From Rhizobium leguminosarum (GTDB taxonomy: Bacteria > Pseudomonadota > Alphaproteobacteria > Rhizobiales > Rhizobiaceae): a DNA stretch of 64,000 nucleotides. The stretch covers positions 1 through 64,000 of the forward strand of contig NZ_LWBS01000208.1 of NCBI RefSeq assembly GCF_001652265.1, given 5' to 3'. A program made the position numbers and the translations under genes. Under the pieces are notes generated by a model. The model was not told where the DNA came from. It was given only the letters and a program-made list of their open reading frames with translations, and made no database searches. Positions 1-7,926 of this stretch are shown here, piece by piece. Every line of letters starts with the position of its first letter. Position 1 is the first letter of the stretch.

Positions 1-156
1 GGCAAGTGCCAGCCGCAACAGCGTCTCAGCGTTCTTGATTTCCCGCACCCGCGTGAAAGCACCGCGCAACCGCGCCGTTGCTTCCAAGTCAAAACCCGCC
101 GGAAGCCGCGCGCGCACTTCCGGCCAACGATCCAAAATCTCAGGACGAATCTTCAT
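1..156 (-). CDS. IS4-like transposase, N-terminal part (cut by window edge)
   Basis: An open frame runs from ATG at 156 to the left edge, 52 codons with no stop, beginning MKIRPEILDRWPEVRARLPA. This resembles the N-terminus of rhizobial IS4-family transposases, where an Arg/Leu-rich helical segment precedes the DDE domain; the catalytic residues lie outside the window. The stretch between this start and 262 has no gene. It contains a short hairpin (GCGCTA at 193-198 with TAGCGC at 203-208) that may lie near the element end, but no terminal inverted repeat can be defined with one end missing. Family assignment is from memory of similar proteins and is moderate. Confidence 0.55.
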   Translation of the reverse strand, partial: MKIRPEILDRWPEVRARLPAGFDLEATARLRGAFTRVREIKNAETLLRLALA

Positions 157-262
157 CCAAAGCTTGAATCACAACCAGATTCCTTATGTCCAGCGCTAAA
201 CCTAGCGCATATGAGGGTTAGGGTGAGGGGCTCTTTTGGCATATCCTGGACGAGGGCAAGTC

Positions 263-1246
263 TCAGTCGGCATATTCGCCGGCGGCCTCGATGATCGGCT
301 TCCAGCGGGCGATCTCGCTTTCGAGCTTGGCCTTCAGCGCAGCCGGCGTCGCATCGGCATCGGAGGATGGCGCCGTGCCGAGCTCGGCGAAGCGGGCGCC
401 GACATTCGGATCCTTCAGCGCGACCTGCAGCGACTTCGACAGACGTTCGTTGATCTCAGCCGGCGTGCCCTTCGGCGTATAGATGCCGTGCCAGATGCCG
501 ACTTCAAAACCCGGCAGCCCGGCTTCGACGGCCGTCGGAATATCCTTCATCACGTCGAGCCGCTTGGGCGAGGTCACGGCATAGGCCTTGATCGTGCCGC
601 CCTGAATCTGCTTCGTCGTGTTGGTCGTCTGATCGCACATGACATCGACCTGACCGCCGAGCAGATCGGTCATGGCAGGGCCGGTGCCCTTGTAGGGAAC
701 GGTCGTGAGCGGCGTCTGAATGGCGCTCATGAACATCATGCCGCAGAGATGCGAGGCCGCGCCAATGCCGGCATTGGCAACCGTCACCTTGTCCTTGTTC
801 GCCTTGATGTAGTCGATCAGCCCCTTGAGGTCGGCCGGCTCCATGTCCTTACGGGCAACGATCGTCATCGGCACCTCGGTGACGAGGCCGACATAGTCGA
901 AGGCGCCGAGCGTGTCGTAGGCGAGCTTGCGGTAGAGCGTAGCGCTGGTCGCCATGCCAATATGGTGCAGCAGGATGGTGTAACCGTCGGGATCGGCACT
1001 CGCCACGCGGCCAGCACCGAGCGTGCCGCCGGCGCCGCCGACATTTTCGACAACGATCTGCTGGCCGAGATCCTTCGACATCGATTCGGCGACCAGGCGC
1101 GCGACGGTATCGGTGGGGCCGCCGGCCGCAAAGGGCACGACCATGGTGATGGTGCGCTCGGGATAGGTCTGCGCCGAAGGGGCGCCGGCGAGAAGAGAGA
1201 CCGCGGCAGCCGCGGTCAGGCCGAGCATGGCCTTCAGAATTTTCAT
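263..1246 (-). CDS. Bug/TctC-family tripartite tricarboxylate transporter binding protein
   Basis: A 327-residue periplasmic solute-binding protein of the Bug (TctC) family, which captures carboxylates or similar small acids for a TctAB-type permease. The N-terminus MKILKAMLGLTAAAAVSLLA is a Sec signal peptide with likely cleavage after APSA, followed by the family hallmark around PERTITMVVPFAAGGPTDTVA and a later VPYKGTGPAMTDLLGGQVD stretch. The start at 1246 is chosen over an upstream in-frame ATG at 1339 because it places the signal peptide first and has a GGGAGGA ribosome site just ahead. No TctA or TctB permease gene is adjacent, so it is an orphan receptor, common in this family. The ligand cannot be read from sequence. 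Confidence 0.88.
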   Translation of the reverse strand: MKILKAMLGLTAAAAVSLLAGAPSAQTYPERTITMVVPFAAGGPTDTVARLVAESMSKDLGQQIVVENVGGAGGTLGAGRVASADPDGYTILLHHIGMATSATLYRKLAYDTLGAFDYVGLVTEVPMTIVARKDMEPADLKGLIDYIKANKDKVTVANAGIGAASHLCGMMFMSAIQTPLTTVPYKGTGPAMTDLLGGQVDVMCDQTTNTTKQIQGGTIKAYAVTSPKRLDVMKDIPTAVEAGLPGFEVGIWHGIYTPKGTPAEINERLSKSLQVALKDPNVGARFAELGTAPSSDADATPAALKAKLESEIARWKPIIEAAGEYAD

Positions 1247-1415
1247 CGTTTCCTCCCTGATGAAATAAGCGAGCCCGCCGACACATCCTCCGCGCCGGTT
1301 CGGATCACCTATTTGCCGCCGGGAAAAATCGACCCGCAATCATTGCAACCGCTTTCGAAAGACGATTTTGCGACAGTGCGACGCAGCATGGGTCGATTTG
1401 GAAACAAACGGCCAA

Positions 1416-1443
1416 TGCGATGGGTGGAATTCCACCCATCGCA
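1416..1443. promoter_or_regulatory. 28-bp perfect palindrome, probable operator
   Basis: Two 14-base arms (TGCGATGGGTGGAA and its exact complement) abut with no spacer. It lies about 170 bases ahead of the Bug-protein gene and 15 bases past the stop of the SRPBCC gene. There is no T-run, which argues against an intrinsic terminator and for a dimeric regulator site. The cognate regulator is unknown. Confidence 0.5.
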
Positions 1444-1457
1444 CTATGACGTTTGCC

Positions 1458-1907
1458 TTATTTTTTGGGAGGCAGCACCACTTCGCCGGTCTCGATCAGC
1501 GACTTGAGGTTGGAGAGAATGCGTGGCCAGCCGCCGGAAACGGCGTTGATAAGCTTGGAATTCTCGACTGCGATGGAATGGGTCACCGTCAGCTTGGTAG
1601 CCGTATCGTTCACCGCCTCGATCTCCATCACGCATTGCGAATAGCCCTCGGCCTTCAGCTCCGGCATGAACTCGTTCCGCCACTTCAATACGAGCCGTTT
1701 CGGCGGATCGCATTCCAGGATCTCGCCGGTATCGGCGACCGATCCGTCATCGAACAGAAGCTTCCAGGCAGCGCCTGCCCTCCACTCGGTCTCGAAATGG
1801 GCGCCGAGCCAGAATTTCTTCATGAACTCGGCCGTCGTCAGCGCCGCCCAGAGCTGCTCCGGCGTCGTGCGGATAAAGGTGACATAGTTGTATGTGCTGC
1901 CAGCCAT
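1458..1907 (-). CDS. SRPBCC (AHSA1-like) domain protein
   Basis: A 149-residue single-domain protein of the SRPBCC/AHSA1 fold, a helix-grip fold with a hydrophobic cavity. Visible family features are the N-terminal YVTFIRTTPEQLWAALTTAE segment, a central W-rich strand region and the closing helix GGWPRILSNLKSLIETGE. Such proteins are very often encoded downstream of a small ArsR regulator, as here (ArsR gene at 2075-2416, same strand). The two genes are separated by a RIME-like repeat, so they may be co-transcribed. The ligand or enzymatic role is unknown. Confidence 0.85.
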   Translation of the reverse strand: MAGSTYNYVTFIRTTPEQLWAALTTAEFMKKFWLGAHFETEWRAGAAWKLLFDDGSVADTGEILECDPPKRLVLKWRNEFMPELKAEGYSQCVMEIEAVNDTATKLTVTHSIAVENSKLINAVSGGWPRILSNLKSLIETGEVVLPPKK

Positions 1908-1934
1908 GATGATACTCCCTTTTGGCCAGGACCA

Positions 1935-2045
1935 GAACAGGATGATTTTAGGCCGACCCGGCCTAAAATCTGAATCCTGTTCTCAATTAAATAGCTAGAG
2001 CATGATGTCGTCCGAAAACCGCTTACACTTTTCGGCATCATGCTC
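1935..2045 (+). repeat. RIME-like two-module palindromic repeat, copy A
   Basis: A 111-base mosaic element of two hairpin modules. Module 1 has arms GAACAGGAT / ATCCTGTTC with an inner ATTTTAGGCC / GGCCTAAAAT pair. Module 2 has GAGCATGATG / CATCATGCTC with inner CCGAAAA / TTTTCGG. The same 111 bases occur inverted at 47440-47550 with 11 mismatches and no gaps. Lies between the ArsR and SRPBCC genes. Confidence 0.85.
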
Positions 2046-2074
2046 TGGCTACTCTCGATGGCCAGGCCGCGGAT

Positions 2075-2416
2075 CTAGTGGCCGCCCTTGCCTTCGAGAG
2101 TCTGCTTCAGATCGGCGAGCGCATTCAGCTGCTGCCGCTCGAATTTGTTGATCCATCGTTGCGCGATCTCGTTGATCGGCACGGGATTGATGAAGTGCAG
2201 TTTCTCCCGGCCCTGGCGCTGCGACGAAACGAGGCTCGCCTCCTCCAGGATCCCAATATGTTTGGCCACGGCCTGGCGCGTCATCGTAAGCCCCTCGCAG
2301 AGCTCAGCCAGAGTCTGGCCGTTCCTTGCATACAGCCGATCTAGCAACTGCCGCCGGCTCGCATCCGCCAGAGCCCGGAAAACCGCATCATCATCCATGT
2401 CTTTATACGGAACCAT
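2075..2416 (-). CDS. ArsR-family transcriptional regulator
   Basis: A winged-helix repressor of about 113 residues. Visible are the conserved N-terminal ALADASRRQLLDRL, the recognition-helix region LCEGLTMTRQAVAKHIGILE and the wing-side REKLHFINPVPINEI. There is no obvious metal-binding Cys pair, so it is not a classical arsenic sensor. It belongs with the regulators paired with SRPBCC proteins. The start at 2416 (MVPYKDMDDDAVF) is preferred because its ATGGTT lies in the operator arm, as is usual for this group; 2398 is the alternative, and the upstream start at 2464 would sit inside the -35 element. Autorepression is inferred from the operator at 2411-2464. Confidence 0.85.
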   Translation of the reverse strand: MVPYKDMDDDAVFRALADASRRQLLDRLYARNGQTLAELCEGLTMTRQAVAKHIGILEEASLVSSQRQGREKLHFINPVPINEIAQRWINKFERQQLNALADLKQTLEGKGGH

Positions 2417-2464
2417 TTGGTTGCCTATTTCGCCCTTATAGGCAACCAAATGGTTGCATGTCAA
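2411..2464 (-). promoter_or_regulatory. ArsR promoter with overlapping 18-bp inverted-repeat operator
   Basis: On the minus strand TTGACA (2459-2464) and TATAAG (2435-2440) are 18 bases apart, a sigma70-type promoter. It is covered by a perfect 18-base inverted repeat: arms 2411-2428 (AACCATTTGGTTGCCTAT) and 2438-2455, spacer nine bases. Each arm contains a smaller AACCA-N2-TGGTT dyad, so two repressor dimers could bind. The proximal arm includes the presumed ATG, implying a very short leader. Confidence 0.75.
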
Positions 2465-2507
2465 GCCGTAAAATGTGGTTGGAATGCATGCGCCTTTAAA
2501 AAGGGCG

Positions 2508-3842
2508 CTAACTTTCGGTGGTCAGCATCCGCTTGTCGAGACCGTATTTCTGCATCTTTTCGTAGAGTGTCTTCCGGGAAATGCCGAGCGACTCATAGAC
2601 CGGCCTGAGGCTGCCGCCATGAGCCACCAGCGCGCTGGCAATGACTCCTCGTTCGAATTCGGCGACACGCTCAGCAAGCCCGGTCGCCTCCTCGGCTTGG
2701 CGCCCGCCATTGTCGAGACCGAGGACTAGACGGTCTGCGGCATTCCTCAATTCACGCACATTGCCGGGCCAGTCGCGCTGAGCGATGTCGGAAATCACTT
2801 CCGGCGGCACGGCCATCTCCTCGCGGCCGTAGCGGGCCGCCGCCTCCCGCACCAGCTGCAGGAAAAGCAGCGGAACATCCGCCCGCCGCTGCGACAGCGA
2901 CGGCACATGCAGCGTCGCGACGTTCAGCCGATAGAAGAGGTCAGCGCGGAAGCGCCCCGCCGCCACCTCCGCCTCCAGATCGACCTTGCTTGTCGCGATG
3001 AAGCGCACGTCGAGCGCCACCACCTCGTTCGATCCGAGCCTGGAGATCACCCGCTCCTGCAGCACCCGCAGGAACTTGGCCTGCAGGTCGAACGGCATGG
3101 AGCCGATCTCGTCGAGCAGGATCGTGCCGCCGCGCCCATGTTCGAACTTTCCATAGCGCGGCCTTACCGCGCCCGGAAAGGCCCCCACCTCATGGCCGAA
3201 GAGTTCGCTCTCGATCAGGTTTGCCGGAAGTGCGGCGCAATTGATCGCGATGAACGGCCGGCTCGCCCGGGCGCTGATGTCGTGGAGCGCCCGCGCCACC
3301 ACCTCCTTGCCGGCCCCCGTTTCCCCGACGATAAGCGTATCGGCATCGCTCGCCCCGATCGCCCGGATGCGGTAGCGCAAATCCACCATCACCTGCGTGC
3401 GCCCCGGCAGCCGCGCCTCGATATCGTCGCGTTTGCCGGCGACCGCCTTCAACAGCCGGTTTTCGAGCACGAGGCCGCGCCGTTCCATCGCCCGGCGGAT
3501 GACGCCGGCGAGCATTTCGGGCGTAAACGGCTTCTCGATGAAATCATAGGCGCCTTCGCGCATCGCCCTCACCGCAAGCTGCACGTCGCCGTGGCCGGTG
3601 ACGAGAATGACAGGCACCTCCGGGTCGATCTCGCGGATCTTCTGCATCAGCGTCATGCCGTCCATGCCGGGCATGCGGATATCGCTGACGACGACGCCGG
3701 GAAAACTGTAGCCGATCAGCTCCAACACATGATCGCCGTTCGAAAAGGTCTCGACGCTGAAGCCGGAAAGCTCCAGCGCCTGCGCCGTCGAGCGTCGCAG
3801 TTCCTCCTCGTCGTCGACCAACAGGATCTTCGCATCGTTCAT
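2508..3842 (-). CDS. dctD: DctD-like sigma54-dependent response regulator
   Basis: A 444-residue NtrC-family activator. The receiver domain (about 4-118) has the phospho-acceptor Asp54 in VVVSDIRMPGMDG and the acidic pair at 10-11. The AAA+ domain has Walker A GETGAGKE (173-180) and Walker B ILLDEI (241-246). The C-terminus carries a Fis-type helix-turn-helix ending SRKTLYEKMQKYGL. The sigma54-contact loop, usually GAFTGA, reads GAFPGA (220-225). Its start overlaps the sensor gene stop by four bases (ATGA), so the two are translationally coupled. It is probably a DctD homologue controlling C4-dicarboxylate uptake, but no dctA is adjacent, so it could be a paralogue with another target. Confidence 0.8.
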   Translation of the reverse strand: MNDAKILLVDDEEELRRSTAQALELSGFSVETFSNGDHVLELIGYSFPGVVVSDIRMPGMDGMTLMQKIREIDPEVPVILVTGHGDVQLAVRAMREGAYDFIEKPFTPEMLAGVIRRAMERRGLVLENRLLKAVAGKRDDIEARLPGRTQVMVDLRYRIRAIGASDADTLIVGETGAGKEVVARALHDISARASRPFIAINCAALPANLIESELFGHEVGAFPGAVRPRYGKFEHGRGGTILLDEIGSMPFDLQAKFLRVLQERVISRLGSNEVVALDVRFIATSKVDLEAEVAAGRFRADLFYRLNVATLHVPSLSQRRADVPLLFLQLVREAAARYGREEMAVPPEVISDIAQRDWPGNVRELRNAADRLVLGLDNGGRQAEEATGLAERVAEFERGVIASALVAHGGSLRPVYESLGISRKTLYEKMQKYGLDKRMLTTES

Positions 3843-5671
3843 TCCGCCGCCTCCGGCATCAGCCCTGCCGCCGATCGCAGCTCGATGCGGAACATCGCGC
3901 CCCCTTCGGGATGATTGGCAGCAGTGAGACTGCCGCCGAAATCCTTGATGATGTTATAGGAGATCGAAAGCCCGAGACCGAGGCCCTTGCCGACACCCTT
4001 AGTCGTGAAGAACGGGTCGAAGATGCGCTCGGCGATTGCGGCTGGCACGCCCGGCCCATGGTCCCGCACCGTCAGCACCACCTTGCCGGCCTCCTCGAAG
4101 GCCGAAACCTCGATGCGCCGGTCATTAAGCCCTTCCACCGCATCGGCCGCATTCGAGATCACGTTGACCAGCACCTGCTGCAGACGCACCGAACCGGCAC
4201 GCACCACCGGCGGACGCGGCCCGAGATCGAGCAGCAGTTCGGCATCTGCCGCCTTCAGCCGCCAGGCGATGATCTCGAGCGTGTCGCGCATCGCCTCGTC
4301 GAGGGAAACGGGACCGAGCTTCTCGTTCGGTTTGCGGGCGAAGTTGCGCAGGTGACGGCTGATCGACGCCATCCGGTCGATCAGCCCGCCGATACGCCGG
4401 ATATTGTCCCGCGCCTCTTCCGTCCGCCCACGGTCGATGAGCACCGAGGCACTGTCCGTATAGGTCTTGGCCGCGGCGAGCGGCTGGTTGAACTCGTGCG
4501 AAAGAGCAGCCGACATCTGTCCGAGACCGGCGAGTTTTCCGGCCTGGATCAGGTCGGCCTGCGTTTGGCGCAGCTGCTGCTCGGTCAGCCGCCGCTCGGC
4601 GATCTCCTCTTCGATACGGCTGTTGACGCGGGCAAGATCGGCCGTGCGCTCCTCGACACGTCGTTCCAGCTCGTTGCGCGCCTCGGCCTGCATCTGCATA
4701 CGCTCGGCGAGCCGCGTCCGCCGCTGGCGCAGAACCGCCACCGTAAGCCCGGCGATGCACAGGATGAGAAAGACGGCCGCAAGCGCCGTGCGCGCCTGGG
4801 TGCGGATGGAACCCGTTTCCATCAGCACGTTCACCGTCCAGTCCTCGGCGGGCATGTAATGCGAGAGCACCAGATATTCGCTCGAGCCGCGCTCGCCGGC
4901 CAGCGTCATCAGCTCATGCTGCTCGAAGTGATGTACCGTCACTGGCAGCGCCGTCAGCCTGGCATTGGCATAGCGCCGCGACGCCTCGGTGCGGGCGATG
5001 CGATCGGCCGTCAGCGGCAGGATGGCGCCGTAAAGCCATTCCGGGCTTCCCGACATGAAGATGATGCCCTCGGGATCGGAGACGAAGATCTTGTATTCGC
5101 CGCCGCCCCAGGAGGATTCGATCGCGTCGATATCGACCTTGAAGACGATGACGCCGCGAATGTCCGCGCCGGTCCGGATCGGTGCGGCAAAATAATAGCC
5201 GCGCTTCAGCGAGGTTGTGCCGAGCGCGTAGAACCGCGCCTGCCGGCCTTCGATCGCATCCTGGAAATAGGGCCTGTAGCTGAAATTCTGTCCGACGAAA
5301 CTTGCAGGTCCGTCGTAATTGCTGGCCGCGATCGTTTCCCCATCCGGCTTGACCACATAGATGTCGGAGGATTTCAACAGCCCGTTGATCGCCTTGAGAT
5401 AAAGATTGGCCGCATCGCGCAGCGTCATGTTATCAGGCGCGCTCACCAGTTCCTTGATGTCGTCGTGATCGGCGATCAGCGCCGGTAGCGCCTCATAACG
5501 GTTGAGATGGCCGCTGAGTGCCGAAACGGCAAGACGCAGCGCCGTTCCCGCCTGCGCCGAGGCTTCTTCCATATAGGCGCGCGTGGCAATCGCGCTCCCA
5601 TAGGTGAAGAAGGCGAAGATGATCAGCGGCACGACCAGCAACGCCGCTATCGCACGATATCTCGAAGACAG
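3839..5671 (-). CDS. dctB: DctB-like sensor histidine kinase
   Basis: A membrane sensor kinase of about 610 residues. An N-terminal membrane helix (LLVVPLIIFAFFTYG) is followed by a periplasmic double-PAS (dCache-like) sensor region of about 250 residues, a second membrane helix (ALAAVFLILCIAGLTVAVL), a coiled coil, and the kinase core with the H-box ALSHEFNQPLAAAKTY and G-boxes DHGPGVP and GKGLGLGLSISYNI. No ATG or GTG exists between the upstream in-frame stop and the first helix. The best start is CTG at 5671, six bases behind a strong GGGGAGGAG; TTG at 5641 is the alternative but lacks a ribosome site and cuts the membrane helix. Partner is the adjacent DctD-like regulator. Confidence 0.8.
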   Translation of the reverse strand: MSSRYRAIAALLVVPLIIFAFFTYGSAIATRAYMEEASAQAGTALRLAVSALSGHLNRYEALPALIADHDDIKELVSAPDNMTLRDAANLYLKAINGLLKSSDIYVVKPDGETIAASNYDGPASFVGQNFSYRPYFQDAIEGRQARFYALGTTSLKRGYYFAAPIRTGADIRGVIVFKVDIDAIESSWGGGEYKIFVSDPEGIIFMSGSPEWLYGAILPLTADRIARTEASRRYANARLTALPVTVHHFEQHELMTLAGERGSSEYLVLSHYMPAEDWTVNVLMETGSIRTQARTALAAVFLILCIAGLTVAVLRQRRTRLAERMQMQAEARNELERRVEERTADLARVNSRIEEEIAERRLTEQQLRQTQADLIQAGKLAGLGQMSAALSHEFNQPLAAAKTYTDSASVLIDRGRTEEARDNIRRIGGLIDRMASISRHLRNFARKPNEKLGPVSLDEAMRDTLEIIAWRLKAADAELLLDLGPRPPVVRAGSVRLQQVLVNVISNAADAVEGLNDRRIEVSAFEEAGKVVLTVRDHGPGVPAAIAERIFDPFFTTKGVGKGLGLGLSISYNIIKDFGGSLTAANHPEGGAMFRIELRSAAGLMPEAAE

Positions 5672-5824
5672 AACCGGCTCCTCCCCTTTCTGCCTCCACT
5701 CCCCAGCGAGGCATGCCCCATGGCACCGAGTTTAGTGAGGCCGGCAGGGATTTCCAAGGGGTCGCCGAAACTTGACACCCGCCAAGGGCGGATGTCCTAT
5801 TGCTGCATCGCAGGAGACCCACTC

Positions 5825-6487
5825 ATGAGCGACGATCAGGCGCCCACCGACAGCAAGCTCACTACCTCCAAACGCCGTTGGGCGACCGAAGGTAAGTTCC
5901 TCACCGGCCGCATCAGTCGGCCCGAAGCTGAGCGCCTGCCGCCGGGCCAGCACCTCGTCAAGAACTGGCCGGTGCTCGATCTCGGCCAGCAGCCTGTCGT
6001 TTCGACCGATACATGGCGGCTCGACGTGCGCGGCCTCGTCGAAACGACGCTCACCCTCACCTGGGCCGCCTTCCAGGCGATCGAGCAGAGCACCAAAGTC
6101 AGCGATATCCACTGCGTCACCACATGGTCGCGTTACGACAACAAATGGAAGGGCGTTTCGACGCGCGATCTGCTCGACCTCGTCATGCCCAAGCCGGAAG
6201 CAGCTTACGTCATGCTGACGAGTTATGACGGCTATACCACCAACCTGCCGCTGTCCGATTTCGCCGCCGAGGATGCGATCCTCGCCACCGCTTGGGAAGG
6301 CCTGCCGCTGACGCCGGAGCACGGCGGCCCGATGCGGCTCGTCGTGCCACATCTCTATTTCTGGAAAAGCGCCAAATGGCTGCGCCGCATCGAGCTGATA
6401 TCAGCCGACCAGGCGGGCTTCTGGGAAAAGAACGGCTACCACATGTACGGCGATCCGTGGCGCGAGCAGCGCTATTCCGACGATTGA
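5825..6487 (+). CDS. Sulfite oxidase-like molybdopterin oxidoreductase
   Basis: A 220-residue protein of the sulfite-oxidase molybdopterin-domain superfamily. The invariant Mo-ligating Cys is in VSDIHCVTTWSRYDN, followed by the typical TSYDGYTTNLPLSD and GGPMRLVVPHLYFWKSAKW motifs. It has no twin-arginine signal or dimerisation domain, unlike full sulfite oxidases and unlike MsrP/YedY, so it is probably a short cytoplasmic member; the substrate is unknown. The start at 5825 follows GGAG in CAGGAGACCC. It is divergent from dctB and converges with the gene at 6472-7104, whose 3' end overlaps it by 16 bases. Confidence 0.85.
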   Translation: MSDDQAPTDSKLTTSKRRWATEGKFLTGRISRPEAERLPPGQHLVKNWPVLDLGQQPVVSTDTWRLDVRGLVETTLTLTWAAFQAIEQSTKVSDIHCVTTWSRYDNKWKGVSTRDLLDLVMPKPEAAYVMLTSYDGYTTNLPLSDFAAEDAILATAWEGLPLTPEHGGPMRLVVPHLYFWKSAKWLRRIELISADQAGFWEKNGYHMYGDPWREQRYSDD

Positions 6488-7104
6488 GCCTTCGGTTGCG
6501 AGAAGCGGCGAAGCACAAACACACCGAGGCCGAACAAAGAGGCGAGCCCCGTCAAAGACGCCATGCTGGCGACATGGCATGGGATCCCGCTCCAGCGCGG
6601 CTTGACGATATCGGCTGTGTTGAAGGCCTCGCCGCTGAACCGGCAGGTGATCAGCGCAAGACCGCGCCGCACCATGTCAGCATCGACAGCGGAAATGATT
6701 TCGCCTGCGGCAGCCCTCTCCCGCGGCATCTCGCGCATCGAAAGCAAGACGGCCTTGGTCGCGGCCAGATAGGCGTGGGCGCATTCGTTGAACGGGCTTT
6801 CCTCATCTGTCACGCTGCCCGGCATCCGGCCCCACAGACAGTAGGAATACTGGATCTCGGCATAGTTCAGCATGCGGCGGAACGGCTCGTTCGTATCGAC
6901 TGCACGGGATGCAAGGTCGATAATCCCACTGCGATAGTCAGACATGACAGCCATCTCGCCATGGGAAATTTCCGGGATATCCAGGCCGGCATGGCTGCCG
7001 CCATCGCTGCGGCTATGAGCAAAAGCGCTTCCAGCGACCACACAAAAAAACGCGGCCGCAGAAAACGCCGTCAGCAGCAGTGGTCTGGCTCTGTCGTTTT
7101 TCAT
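6472..7104 (-). CDS. Exported hypothetical protein with C-terminal membrane helix
   Basis: 210 residues, not recognised. The first 29 residues (MKNDRARPLLLTAFSAAAFF onward, to GSAFA) form a signal peptide, and a hydrophobic segment near the C-terminus (MASLTGLASLFGLGVFVLRR) looks like a membrane anchor. The central domain contains four cysteines (near QYSYCLWG, FNECAHAYL, LITCRFSG and GIPCHVAS) that could form disulfides. It lies 49 bases downstream of cbtA on the same strand, so it may belong to the cobalamin-riboswitch transcription unit. That context hints at, but does not prove, a role in cobalt uptake. Confidence 0.6.
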   Translation of the reverse strand: MKNDRARPLLLTAFSAAAFFCVVAGSAFAHSRSDGGSHAGLDIPEISHGEMAVMSDYRSGIIDLASRAVDTNEPFRRMLNYAEIQYSYCLWGRMPGSVTDEESPFNECAHAYLAATKAVLLSMREMPRERAAAGEIISAVDADMVRRGLALITCRFSGEAFNTADIVKPRWSGIPCHVASMASLTGLASLFGLGVFVLRRFSQPKAQSSE

Positions 7105-7153
7105 AATCGCCCGAAAAGTTCAGGGCGCCGGCAAAGCGGCGCCCTTCGATCGT

Positions 7154-7900
7154 TCAGTGAAATGCCGTTGCCGGCCGGCCGCGTGGTCCGCCCCTGACCG
7201 CAAGCCGCTTTTCCGCCAGCGCTCCGAAGGCCAAGCCCAAGGCTGCCCAGAGGATCGCGTGCATACCGAGCGAAGTGGTGCGGAAACGCCAGAGCACCAT
7301 CGCCGAGAAGTTCTCCGGCACCTCGTTGATCGGCGGCAGCAGATAGAGCACGAGGCCGATGAAGACGAGATAGACGATGCCGGCGATGATCGCGCCGTTC
7401 CAGAGACCGAAACGCTTGGAAAGGCGGCGCGACAGCGCCACTGCGGCAACCAGCGCCGCAAGCGAGACGACGATCATCAGGAAGAACAGCTCGGTCCTGG
7501 CACCGATCGTGTCGGGATTGCCGACCGCCGGCGGGTTGGCCGGATACTTGATCCCGGGAATAACCACGACCGCCACGAAGGCAGCAATGGCGATGACGGC
7601 CGAGGTGCCGCGTGGCGAAAGGCTGCTGAAGCGGCCTTGCACGAAAGCGAAGGCGAGCGCGAAGAGCCCGCCGACGGCGACGCTGTAGGCCATGACGCCG
7701 GTGAAAAGGCCAAGACCGGCCTGTGTGGCGCGGCTGACGATTTCGGGTTCGGCAGCCTCGCCGGCAGCCTGGGCGCTTGCCTCCTCGAAGGCGATCGCCG
7801 CATCGACCAGCGGCTCACCGAACGTATGAGCGAAAGCGAAAACGAGGATGCCAGCAATCACGCCCGCGAGCATGCCGCGAAGCAGAAGGTTTCCAACCAT
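7154..7900 (-). CDS. cbtA: Cobalt transporter subunit CbtA
   Basis: 248 residues with about six membrane helices, matching the CbtA family of predicted cobalt transporters for B12 synthesis. Helices are visible at LLLRGMLAGVIAGILVFAFAH, in the GLGLFTGVMAYSVAVGGLFA region, at VIAIAAFVAVVVIPG, LFFLMIVVSLAALVAAVAL, IIAGIVYLVFIGLVLYLLPP and MHAILWAALGLAFGALA. The conserved FAHTFGEP and GIKYPANPPAVGNPDTI loops are typical. It follows cbtB by 26 bases and is presumably repressed by the upstream cobalamin riboswitch. Confidence 0.9.
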   Translation of the reverse strand: MVGNLLLRGMLAGVIAGILVFAFAHTFGEPLVDAAIAFEEASAQAAGEAAEPEIVSRATQAGLGLFTGVMAYSVAVGGLFALAFAFVQGRFSSLSPRGTSAVIAIAAFVAVVVIPGIKYPANPPAVGNPDTIGARTELFFLMIVVSLAALVAAVALSRRLSKRFGLWNGAIIAGIVYLVFIGLVLYLLPPINEVPENFSAMVLWRFRTTSLGMHAILWAALGLAFGALAEKRLAVRGGPRGRPATAFH

Positions 7901-7926
7901 CTCAGGAACTCCGATCGCGAAGCGCT

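Noticed and set aside
236..1507. 423-codon plus-strand frame opposite the Bug-receptor gene
   Set aside because: Antisense to a signal-peptide protein with family motifs; crosses the palindrome and adjacent gene.
3911..5488. 525-codon plus-strand frame opposite the sensor kinase gene
   Set aside because: Antisense to a gene with clear kinase motifs; no domains of its own.
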